NCBI GenBank assembly: GCA_037179335.1
Contig: JAKZHN010000004.1
Span: forward strand, 1,736,001 to 1,800,000
DNA: 64,000 nucleotides
DNA from: Cyclaneusma minus
Lineage: Eukaryota > Ascomycota > Leotiomycetes > Marthamycetales > Marthamycetaceae
Direction of reading: 5' to 3'
Positions 33,151 to 42,800 of the stretch are shown here, piece after piece. Numbering within the stretch: position 1 is the stretch's first letter; each line of letters opens with the position of its first letter. Made by a program: the position numbers and the translations under genes. The notes below the pieces were generated by a model that worked only from the letters and a program-made list of their open reading frames with translations, made no database searches and had not been told where the DNA came from.

Positions 33151-33913
33151 AATTTCAGTATATGCACCACTCGCACCCAACTTTTCAGCCACAAGATCAG
33201 GCAAAGCCAAATAAAGGACACTTGCCCACTGCACTTCTCCCCACGCCTTGCCTCCCCATTTGCCCTTCCAAAGAGATCCATTTCCCTTCGAGACAACTTA
33301 TGCAACATCACCGGCTCCGAACCGCTTGGGGAGCAGGACGACCGCCACCCACGGTCTCAACCCCTGGGTACCTGCACCGCCATCACCACACATGTACGCA
33401 CTGCGCAGCCAGCCAACCCTCCTCTTCTCAACAGCAATCGCCGCAAGTCTAGCATCTCCTCGTCCCACTCGAAGTACTCAAATCTCCGACCGCAATAATG
33501 CGCCAGTAACGCCCACCCTCTCATCGTCCGCCGCACTCGCAGCTCCAAATACCCAAGACCGGGCACGCCAGTAAACACCCATCGCGAATGCCCTCAACCC
33601 AGGCGCTGCCAGAGTCGCGAAGAAGAGCCTCGATGGTGACAAAGCGGCTTGAAGAACTGGAATTCACACATGGATTCTCAGTTCCCGCTGATACCACCAC
33701 CATCTTGGTGAACGCCTTAGATGATTCTGATACTTCCAGATGCTTACTTACAGCATCCCAGTCTCCCCGAGGCACAAAACACAAAGGCACAAAATGAAGA
33801 GAAAACACACTGCAAATGCCATCCCAAGACGCGTGAAAACACAGTATTGTACACGTGTACATATGATACAACATAGCCGGGTATGATACACACCTACGCT
33901 TTCCCTCCACCCA
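33151..33913. other. Intergenic
   Basis: A 108-codon frame at 33248-33574 (+) and a 69-codon frame at 33588-33797 (+) have no recognisable domain. They could be remnants or a small unknown gene. The right end is the SUV3 3' region. Confidence 0.3.
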
Positions 33914-36561
33914 TCAGCCTCTCACCTCGCTACCCCTTCCCTTCTTGACCTCATCAAACTCAATAAGATCATCATCTCCACCCTTACCCCGCTGTCTCTC
34001 CCAACCTCCAATCAGCCCCAGCAACTCCTCCCTCGCCTTACTCGCCTTATCCTTCCAAGCATCAACGCGCCTAACCCCACCCTTCATCGTCATAGCATGA
34101 ATCTCCTCCGCATCCCTCCTCTGCTCCATCTTATACTGCTTCACAGCCCGGCTGCGCGAACGCATCAGACGCTCTCTTCTCTTCTCCATCTTCTCGTCCA
34201 CGCGCTCGAGACACATGTTGATTCGCTGCTCCACCATATCCTTGACCTTGATCGCCACATCCTGGGTCCTGAACACGCCTGCAAAGCGGTAGCTCAGCCA
34301 TAGGTATAACGTAATCACTTTGTGCAGCGACTCCAGGTCGTCCAGATAGGACTTGTCGAAAGTATCGCGTTCTGCGTCCAGCACTTCCAGATTCACAGCG
34401 TCGATGTCGAGTAGTTCACCGCCTTGCTGCTCTGCAACGCAGCGCGCAAACGCTTTGAGCGCTTTGACGTTTGCGCCATCGCGAAGTGCCACCGGCGCGG
34501 CGCAGAAGATGAGCCGGTCGGCGACGGTTAGGCGGTAGGGTTGGATGATGTCCGCGACGTCGAGTTGGTCTCTGAGGGTGGAAAGGAAGAAGCGGTCGCC
34601 TACCGTGGCGATGCTAAAAAGTCGACGTAGAACATAGGAGAAGGCGATGGTGGGGGCGAAGTAGGATGCAAAGCGGTGGATGATGGGGTCTGGGGGCATG
34701 ATTGCGACTTTCGTCACGGGTTCGACGTCGGTGGCAAGTGTCTTCCTGATGATGGAGAGATCGAAATCGTCAATGGAGCCAACTAGACCGACGGACTTCG
34801 GCTGTTCTATGAGGGCTGCTTGTTTGGCGGCTTCGACGTCTGCGGGCGAGTCCGTAGCCGCAGCAGCAACGATTTTGCTGTCCCCGGCGCCCTGGGCGGC
34901 CGTTCGGTACCGGCCTGCTCGTCCAGCGATTTGCTTCAATTCGGGGGCGAGTAGAGTACGGAAGTCGTTCCCATCGTGCTTAGAGGTGACCTCGAAGATG
35001 ACGCGTTTGATACTCAAATTAAGACCCATACCAATGGCATCACTTGCCACAAGAAAGTCGTAGTCGTTGTCCTCGCTGTTGAACAAATTGGCTTGCTGCG
35101 CCCGGGTTTCTGGTGGTAGAGAGCCATAGACGACAGCGCATCTCCGCCCGGTTGCCTCCTCAATCTGCTTCTTCATTGCGTGGATGCCGACTCGGGAGAA
35201 AACAACGATGGCATCGCCTTTCTCAAGTTTGCTCAGATCTCCACCCAAGCTGGTCTTCATTGGCTTGAGAGGACTGAGTCTCTGGTAGTTGTGAACAACA
35301 AGTTCGTCACCCATCGCAACGCAAAGCTCTTGGATTATGGAGACCATCCGTTCTTCGCCACAAAGATGGACTTCCTTCGCCGATACACCGAGGAAAGCGT
35401 TGGTCCAGGCCCATCCTCGTTCCGGATCGCTCATCATCTGGATCTCATCGATAACCGCGACGTCAACTGGCTCGTTCAGGGGCACCATCTCCACCGTACA
35501 ACTGCTCATGTGATGTTTCATGCCCTCGGGAATCCTCCTCTCCTCACCCGTTACCAACTGACACTGAATGCCTTTTGCATTCAATCTCGTATAGACCTCG
35601 TGGGCCAGCAACCTGAGCGGTCCGGCGTAGATGCCGGATTTAGCCTGCTCCAATCTCTGCAACGCATGGTATGTCTTTCCCGAATTCGTCGGCCCAACAT
35701 GCAAATGTATAGTTCTCTGTAGCTTTCTCGTCTCCGGGTACCATTCGATCGGCCATCTCAGATCAGTCACTTTCTTTTGAGCGTCCACATCTTCTTTCGA
35801 AAAGGCGTTCCCCACCATAAATTCACCAAACTCGAATCTGATAGTCCCACTCAACCCCTTTAACGATTTCTCCACAAAAGCTCTTCGGAAGATGGAATAT
35901 AACGACTCGGGATCGATTTGAGCAGGCGGTACGTCGCGGGCCTTCTCGAACTCATCGCCGATCTTCTTCAGAAACCTCTTGGTCGCATCATGCACCTGAG
36001 CTTTGTCCGAGAATCCGTAGGACAGGTGCAGATTGTCGTGGGTCAGCCTACTCTGTAGCGTCGTCACCTGCTCAATGATAAGCCTATGAAGTAGCTGATT
36101 TTGTGTAGCGATCTGCTTTTTCAATCCTTCAGGTGTTAATGTATCTGATTCACCCAACGGGTTGAAGGAGGTTCGTCCCCTCTTTGCGAGTGTTGCAAAT
36201 CTTGCTCCTCGCTCCTCTTTGGATTCCCATAAGGATGGTCTGCCCGCGGATGAATCTCGTTCCCTTCTCGCGGGCGATAAAAGCGATGACCTTAGCCTCC
36301 CCTACTCACAACACAGTTAGCATTGCGTAAACGCGCCAGACAGAACACCCTTACTTCTCTTTCTCCTCGACGTCCTTCTGCAAGAAATCTCAAAGCTCTC
36401 GGTTCGATATCTTTTCCTTGGCGCCTAGTAGGACTTCTAGCACGCGGAGTGCTGGTATGAAAGAGTTTGCTGGCGGCGGAGAGGGAAACATGGTTCTGCC
36501 GTTGTGACTGGCGAAAAGCACACAACGCGCATATCTCCGAAACTTGCCTCGATCTCCGCAT
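33914..36561 (-). CDS. SUV3: Mitochondrial ATP-dependent RNA helicase Suv3
   Basis: Predicted 864-residue helicase of the mitochondrial degradosome, which unwinds RNA for 3'-5' decay. Exons are 36561-36355 and 36301-33914; the intron is 53 nt (GTAAGG..GCTAAC..GTAG). The start is the ATG at 36561; the codon before it is GTG. The N terminus is Arg/Ser-rich with no early acidic residues except Glu9, as expected of a mitochondrial presequence (RLFHTSTPRAR-like region). Walker A GPTNSGKT is at residues 272-279, the Walker B DEIQ at 354-357 and motif VI QIAGRAGRY at 526-534. All are typical of the Suv3 branch of Ski2-like helicases. The C-terminal Suv3 domain follows, then a charged tail. Length is above yeast Suv3 (about 737 residues), mainly at the N terminus. 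Confidence 0.95.
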
Positions 36562-37135
36562 CACGGAATGCAGAGGAAGGCGAGGTACGGCGAGGATTGA
36601 TGGTGGCGGTGTTTGGTCGCGACCAGAATAAATTTATGAGACCTGGGCCGATGTACCGCTGGGGATCGTGCAGCGCTGGATATCGCGTGGGTGCCTGAGG
36701 CGTGGATGCCGTTTTCATCCGGATTTCCATTGAACATAGGTACAGCACGAGATGTACATGTAGATTGAATGCAGGTAATTTGCTCTCTTTTGCCATATAG
36801 GAAATCAAAAACCAAGATTTTATTAGGGACGATAAAAAAGTTGTTTCTTTAGTCTCCCTGGGTTCTGGGTTCACATGTAAAGCTACAGACCGGACTGATA
36901 TGACAGTAATAGGACAACTTAGAAAACTCCATAGTTTCTCTGCGCTTCGAGTCATCTGTGTTCTATTCTGCTATGGCTAGCAGGAGCGTTAAAGTGTCCA
37001 GCACACAGACTATTAAGGGGGGTACGCTCTAAACTCCACGCTCTTGCAAACATCCAAGCCCATAGCAAGACGAACCGACGCTTGCAAATGCTGAGCGATC
37101 TCCTTCCCACCATAACTCCAACGGGCAGCCTCAGA
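36562..37135. other. Intergenic
   Basis: Contains the SUV3 promoter and the MSO1 3' region. Frames here mostly overlap the SUV3 first exon in another frame. I see no gene. Confidence 0.35.
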
Positions 37136-37927
37136 TCATCTGTATCCTCTGGGCCCATTCGTAGGCAGTCCACCTCCGCTCCTAGGCCCGCTAGGAAGCC
37201 CCATTCTCCGTCCATCTTGTTGACCTCGGGGCGCAGAGTTGTACTGTTGACCTCCGCCCCCGTAAGACAAACTACCGCCATCATAGCTACCCCCTCCGCC
37301 ACCAGCATCGCTTCGGCTGCTTCCAAAGCTGTTCGTTCGGTGCTGCTCCATCGCAGACCCCGCTGTATTGGCCATGCTCGACGGACTCGCTGACCTTGCC
37401 GCTCCCCAAAGTCGTGCTTTCAATTTATCGCTTGCGGAACCTGCACCTGCTGCTCCTGCCGGCGCATCGCCTCTGCCTGCGCTCTGGTAGCTTCCTGCAC
37501 GTTGGCTAGGTAAGGGACGGGCCTGGATGGTGGGCTCTACACTGGCTGTCTGGCTGCGGTTGTAGGGCTCTCTCGATGGTCGCTGGAGTGCTGGGCTTGC
37601 TGTACGGAGACTTTGCGGAGCGCCTCGAGTGGCTGGTTGCGAGTCCCAGAGACTGGAGAGGCCGCCGCCTTGGCTGTTCATACCGCCATAGCCGGCGCCG
37701 ACGGGGTTGTTGTAGACGGGCTGGACGACGATAGGTGGAGGGGCTTTAGGATCCGGCGGGAGCCAGCCGGGGAATGGGCGACCCTTTTCGGTGTAGTAGT
37801 GACGGAGGACTCGGCAGATGTGGGTGTCGTCTTCGGTGTCGCCGTCGGCTTCTGAGGTGAAGATGTTCTGGCGGATCGAGGCGACTCGCGACGTCGTTTG
37901 TGTGAGAAGAGAGCTGAAGTACGACAT
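37136..37927 (-). CDS. MSO1: Mso1-like Sec1-binding exocytosis protein
   Basis: Single-exon gene for a 263-residue protein. The first 60 residues (MSYFSSLLTQTTSRVASIRQ, then DGDTEDDTHICRVLRHYY and GRPFPGWLPPDP) match the Sec1-binding region of Mso1. In yeast this partner of the SM protein Sec1 helps SNARE assembly at sites of vesicle fusion. The rest is disordered and rich in Gly, Ser, Pro and Gln. It contains SASDKLKARLWGAAR (about residues 165-179), a likely amphipathic membrane-binding or polarising segment. The ATG at 37927 is the only reasonable start. The assignment rests on the N-terminal block only. Confidence 0.88.
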   Translation of the reverse strand: MSYFSSLLTQTTSRVASIRQNIFTSEADGDTEDDTHICRVLRHYYTEKGRPFPGWLPPDPKAPPPIVVQPVYNNPVGAGYGGMNSQGGGLSSLWDSQPATRGAPQSLRTASPALQRPSREPYNRSQTASVEPTIQARPLPSQRAGSYQSAGRGDAPAGAAGAGSASDKLKARLWGAARSASPSSMANTAGSAMEQHRTNSFGSSRSDAGGGGGSYDGGSLSYGGGGQQYNSAPRGQQDGRRMGLPSGPRSGGGLPTNGPRGYR

Positions 37928-38594
37928 TGTGAATTATGATCGTGAGGAAGATCGGATCGAATTATTTAGAGGATTCCTTTGTGGAGGAGGCAGGCGACTG
38001 TCAGACTCTCTCGGCGGTGTTAGGGCTGAAGGTCTACACTGGTACCACTAAGTCGCCAGAGATTCGTAGGGCCCAGTGATGCGCCAGCGCTGCGATGGCG
38101 GGTGTCGCCTCTTCGGGGCCTCTTTCGTATGTTGTAGAGTGGTGAGGAATGAGAAGGACAATTGCATGGAGTTTGCTTTGACCTCTAATCACCAGCTGTG
38201 TTTCGGCGCAGCCTGCAGTACCCCACATCACTATAATTACCCGCTACTGCAGCCACACGGGGCTAGGGGATATACTTTCCCACGGCGGCTACAGGAGTTT
38301 GAAATATTTGAAGTGACTTAGAATTGGGACGGGAATGATTAAGAGGCTTAGGGTAAACAGGCTTAGTCTGTATGCGCTTTTCAAAACTTCAGATGCGATT
38401 TAGCGATTCCCTTATTGAATGGAAACATTGTGGCCAGGAATAGATCGTGCTTGAAGCAATGCGAAGCAAATTACTTTTCGATTTCTGTTCTTCCGGCTTC
38501 TTGCAATGGCAAGATCTAGTCCCATGGCCAGACAGGATACGGCTGATACTCCCCAACGCCATCGTCACATGTATGAGCTGCCTCATGCCTGAAA
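37928..38594. other. Intergenic with one 19-bp repeat stretch
   Basis: Holds the MSO1 promoter and the MAK16 3' region. At 38302-38333 the sequence AATATTTGAAGTGACTTAGA matches the 19-bp repeat consensus seen at 16.1 and 27.7 kb, about one and a half units. No gene is visible. Confidence 0.4.
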
Positions 38595-39627
38595 TCAAGC
38601 TCGTGCCAACTGTCTCGGCGCTGTTTCCTCCTCCATCTCCCACTCGACCTCCATCTTGGCCTGCTTCTTGGGCTTGGCCTTCGGTGCAGGCCCCTTCTTC
38701 CTCTTGCTTCCAGCAACTGGCTTCGTTTTCTTCGAACCATGTTCGCTGCTCTCGCTCTCGCTGTCACTCTCAGCATCTTCCTCGTCGCCAGTTGCTGCCT
38801 CTTCTTCGCTGCCGAGCCAATCCTCCAAATCTTCCAGGTCGTCCTCGTCTTCTCCAAGATCACTGACATACTCGACGGCTCCGACGCCCTCCTCGTCTTC
38901 CATCTCTTCTTCATTCTCAAACTCGTCTTCTTCAATGCCTTCGTCCATGTCTTCGTCCCTCGTGCCCTCGCCTTGACGCTCGAGTGCCTTCAGAACCTTC
39001 TTCCAGACATTCTCGCTGGCATTCAGAGGGTTGTCGCCATAAGCGCCACTCCTTAGACGCTCCAGCAGCTCTCGCTCAATAGCACGCTCCACCTTTGCCG
39101 CAGCCTCTGCTTTGCGCTCCCTGGTTTCCTCTCTTCGTCGCACCTTGGGCGCCAATTTCGGGACCAGTCGCTCGCCGAGACGCTCTTCCTCCTTTGCTAT
39201 TCTCCTCATCCGGATGGCGACTTGTGTTAACCTCGTAAGCCTCTGCTTGCTCTTGTGAATGAGAAACTTTGGCCAGTAGATGAGTCGGTCGTCAATCTGC
39301 TGGAGTGCTGTAGCATAATTCTTCGACAACAATATCCGCTCCCATAATTTGGCAGGCGTGTGTGCGCGCTCGATGGTCTTCATGTAGAGGTAGATCTTGC
39401 CATTCTCTTCGGCTCGAACGGTGGCGTATCGTGAGTTTGCTAGGGGACATGACTGGCGATTGCAGAGACCAGTGACATTGTACTCATTGCGACAGAAGTT
39501 CTTGTCCTTGGTAGTCCTGCTTCTTGTTAGCTGGGCTAGCAGAATACAGTGCGGACCATGCGTACTTGAGCTTGAAGGAGCAGAATTGCTGGTTGATGAC
39601 CTGCCAGACGATCTCGTCAGAAGCCAT
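38595..39627 (-). CDS. MAK16: Ribosome biogenesis protein Mak16
   Basis: Predicted 327-residue nucleolar factor needed for early 60S subunit assembly. Exons are 39627-39566 and 39516-38595; the intron is 49 nt (GTACGC..GCTAAC..GCAG). The N terminus MASDEIVWQVINQQFCSFKL continues after splicing into KTTKDKNFCRNEYNVTGLCN and QSCPLANSRYATVR, the conserved Mak16 zinc-coordinating region. IYLYMKTIERAHTPAKLWER and YWPKFLIHKSKQRLTRLTQV follow as in the family. The C-terminal third is a long acidic tract followed by a basic Lys-rich nuclear signal (KRKKGPAPKAKPKK). The unspliced frame continues upstream but lacks the conserved start, so the spliced model is correct. It lies head to head with MSS1. 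Confidence 0.95.
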
Positions 39628-39922
39628 GATTTATGGTGTTCTCGGCTTGTGACAGGACAGTAGTGTTGGATTGATCGAGTTGAAGAGATCTCTGGTGAAA
39701 GTTGTGTTGTGCGTGCAGTTTGTTGCTTGGGAATTGCCGCCAAATGATTTGGGCACGAATTCTGGGCACAAAATCCCGGCTCGATATTTTTTTCGCCGTC
39801 TCCGCCTCACATGTCAGGCTGAACTCAAATGTGGCGCATTGGCGAGGCTGTGCTGGATTTTTGAAGATCTCCAGCCTTGTGAACTTCAAAGTCTTCAACC
39901 CCAAACACCCAAAGTTGGTGTG
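39628..39922. promoter_or_regulatory. Bidirectional promoter of MAK16 and MSS1
   Basis: Only about 295 bases separate the start codons of two divergent genes, one for cytosolic ribosome assembly and one for mitochondrial tRNA modification. Both promoters must share this space. No specific site was recognised. Confidence 0.6.
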
Positions 39923-41957
39923 ATGAAATTGAAGCTGATGAGACCGTCCCATACTTCTCTTCCGGTGCGATTGGCACGGCGGGCTAATGTCATAACAAGA
40001 AATGGACATGGAAGGCCGATAGGGACTATTTGCCCGTGGCCAGCCAAGAGCACGTTGTTCGCTCCCCGGAACGGATACCAGAGTCGATACAGCAAAGCAG
40101 TAGTGTCCCAAGTACGGGATCAGAGTACCGCCATTCGCTCCCCCCTATTTACTAATTCGGCTGGAGATACTATATACGCCCTATCCACCGCACCTGGAAG
40201 AGCTGGGATAGCAATCATCCGAATTTCCGGTCCATTATGTCTGAGTGTACAGTACTCGGTCTTCGTCCCTTGATGTATATACTAACGTTTTCGTAGATAT
40301 ACAGCAGACTATGCAGTAATCCAAAATCTGATCAATCCGACGTACCTTTGAAGCCTCGCTTCGCACACTTGAGGACTCTTCGTCATCCAACCTCCCAGCA
40401 CGTGCTCGACTCCGACGCGGTGGTTCTTTACTTCAAGTGCCCCTTATCAGTAACTGGGGAGGATGTTCTCGAGCTCCATGTCCACGGCGGGTCCGCAACA
40501 GTCAAGGCAGTTCTAGAAGCAATTACTCTCTGTGCCTCTGAAGAAGATCACATCCGCTATGCCGAGCCAGGAGAATTTACCAAACGAGCATTCCAGAACA
40601 ACCGACTGGATCTGGCCCAGGTCGAGGCACTCAGCGATGTCTTATCTGCCGAGACAGAACAACAGCGTCGTGCCGCTGTGAGAGGGCATTCCGGCCGCTT
40701 GGGTCGAGAATACGAGACTTGGAGATACCAACTCCTCCAAGCACGGGGAGAATTGGAGGCCTTGATTGATTTCTCTGAAGACCAGCATTTCGACGAATCG
40801 CCAGCTGAGCTTCTGCGGAATGTGTCCGTGCAAGTTGAAAAAATGCTGCTCTCAATTGAGCGACATCAGGCTGCGGGCAAACACGGCGAGCTCCTGAGGA
40901 AGGGCATACGGATCTCCATTCTGGGACCACCAAATGTGGGAAAGAGCTCATTACTCAATCTCATTGTGGGACGAGAAGCCTCGATAGTGAGCTCTGAAGC
41001 GGGAACCACAAGAGATATAGTTGAGGTCAGTGTTGATATCGGAGGGTACTTATGTACCTTTGCAGACACCGCGGGACTCAGATCAGAGCCCGTTTCGGCA
41101 AGCAACGACGTCTCTTCATCCCCACAAACCCCTGTCATTGATGAGGTAGAGCAAGAGGGTATTCGAAGAGCCAGGGCAAAAGCCGAGGCATCCGATTTCA
41201 TTATTGTCATGGCTTCGGTGGAGCCATCACCTGGACCTGAACAATGGATGATGCAGTATGACGAAGAAGCGATTCGGATTGCCTGCAAGAACCCAACACC
41301 CTGGATTTTCGTACTCAACAAAGCCGATTCCATCCCGCAAGACACTTTGAATGAGTTCCTGGATACCGTACAGGAGAAGCTCTTTGATTTGTTCCTCGAC
41401 GGATCTGAAAACCTTCTCGCACAAAGCCCCCCAACTATTACCATCTCTTGCAACGCCGCCAAGAAAGAACAGACTACGAATGATCCTGGAAAGATCAAAG
41501 TGTACATGGACAATCTTGTGCAGACTCCGGATGATCCTGGGAACATCAGAAGACTCATGGATAATCTGGCCAAGAGCTTTGAGCGGATGACGGATGTACC
41601 GCCGGATATGCAAGACCTTGTTGGCGTGACTGAGAGGCAACGACAACTACTTTCTGCATGTCGGCAACATCTCTCAGACTTTCTTGCCGAAGCCAAGACA
41701 AGTGGGGAGCGTACAGACGCCGAATGTGATATCGTGGTTGCTGCTGAGCATCTCCGGTCTGCCGCAAACTGCCTGTCACGGATTACTGGTCGTGGCGAGG
41801 CTGGAGACGTGGAAGAAGTGCTTGGAGTCGTATTCGAGAAGTAAAACTCCGTCTCAATTCTTCTATCCCCCATTGCCCTTTGCCCTGGAGACTTGCCTTC
41901 TCAATAAGTCATGAGAATGTCACTAATCAATGGAACAGGTTTTGTGTTGGTAAATAG
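39923..41957 (+). CDS. MSS1: Mitochondrial tRNA modification GTPase Mss1 (MnmE/TrmE family)
   Basis: Predicted 628-residue GTPase. With Mto1 it installs 5-carboxymethylaminomethyl-type modification at U34 of mitochondrial tRNAs. Exons are 39923-40246, 40297-41840 and 41939-41957; introns are 50 and 98 nt. The last exon encodes only FCVGK plus stop, restoring the catalytic CxGK motif of MnmE; without it the frame would end at FEK. The N-terminal TrmE domain (DTIYALSTAPGRAGIAIIRI, then VTGEDVLELHVHGG) is complete. The G domain has GPPNVGKS (residues 318-325), DTAG (365-368) and NKAD (450-453). The Arg-rich N terminus suits mitochondrial import. A second ATG at 39938 would give 623 residues. An odd internal repeat (DPGKIKVYMDNL, then DPGNIRRLMDNL) lies beyond NKAD. 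Confidence 0.95.
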
Positions 41958-42557
41958 AGCGACATGTGTATTCGACTCGATGAGTACAACTATCCCAAAA
42001 CGAACGGAAGCTTTGCAGCTTTAGACGGAGTGATCCAATCTGTCTAGGTACCTTATGTCCCCCAGTTGAAGAAAACGAAAGGAAAACGCCACTCAATGCA
42101 AGTCCATTCGATATTTCCAAGCCCGATTCCATCATCATGCTCGTGCTGCAGTTCCATAACCCATATCGTCATCCATCAATTCGTTCCAACTGCCAACCTT
42201 CCGAGAATACATCAGACATCCTCCCGAAGAAAAGAAAGATTCAGAGCGGCAGCGTGAGCCACCTGGTTTTTGTACAGTGGTTGTTGTACAATCTATAGTA
42301 ATGGAAAGGAAAGTGCTCGCTCGAATGTTGAAAGGGAAACTGCCGCCATTGGGTGCCGTGAGGCATGCTCGTCTAACGCTCGAAGAAACCGCCGAGTGTC
42401 TCGAAACTCGAAAGTAATACCGCCGTTCTCGTCCTCTTCCAGGATCAGATGTTGAAAGCCAGGCCGTGCTGTGGACCAGTGTGGCTCGCTGATGCAGAAT
42501 GAATGGAGTGGAGAAGAGGACGGTCTGTGGACGACGGTATGATGCTTGGCGATTGGC
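41958..42557. other. Intergenic between convergent genes
   Basis: 600 bases between the 3' ends of MSS1 (+) and the small acidic protein (-). No gene is visible. Frames opposite the small protein are low-complexity shadows. Confidence 0.35.
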
Positions 42558-42800
42558 TTAGTTGTAGCCACCTCGAGACTCTTCGGCGCCACCAAAGTTC
42601 GAAGGCGTGGTGGTGGGTTGGCAGTCGTCGGAATCGGAGTCGTCGCCCTTGGATCCTCCGTTGTTGTAGCCACTGCGGCTCCAGTTCAACTGGCGGTCAT
42701 CGGAGTCGGAGTCGTCCCCCTTGCTTCCACCGTTGTTGTAGCCGCTGCGGCTGTAGTTCATCATCTTGGCGGGGGTGGAGGTGGAAGTGAATTGACACAT
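42558..42800 (-). CDS. Small acidic repeat protein
   Basis: Predicted 80-residue protein, unrecognised. It contains two copies of a 25-residue unit, SRSGYNNGGSKGDDSDSDD plus a variable end, encoded by an almost perfect 75-base tandem duplication. A partial third start (SRGGYN) is at the C terminus. Composition is Ser/Gly/Asp/Asn-rich, hence disordered. The alternation of Tyr/Arg/Gly with acidic serine stretches suggests a stress or conidiation-type hydrophilic protein, but this is a guess. The ATG at 42800 is preferred to an upstream ATG at 42962, because the extra 54 residues have no repeat character. Confidence 0.55.
   Translation of the reverse strand: MCQFTSTSTPAKMMNYSRSGYNNGGSKGDDSDSDDRQLNWSRSGYNNGGSKGDDSDSDDCQPTTTPSNFGGAEESRGGYN

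Noticed and set aside
40866..41873. Long minus-strand open frame opposite MSS1
   Set aside because: Antisense shadow of a conserved, complete GTPase gene; Ser-rich product with no domain.
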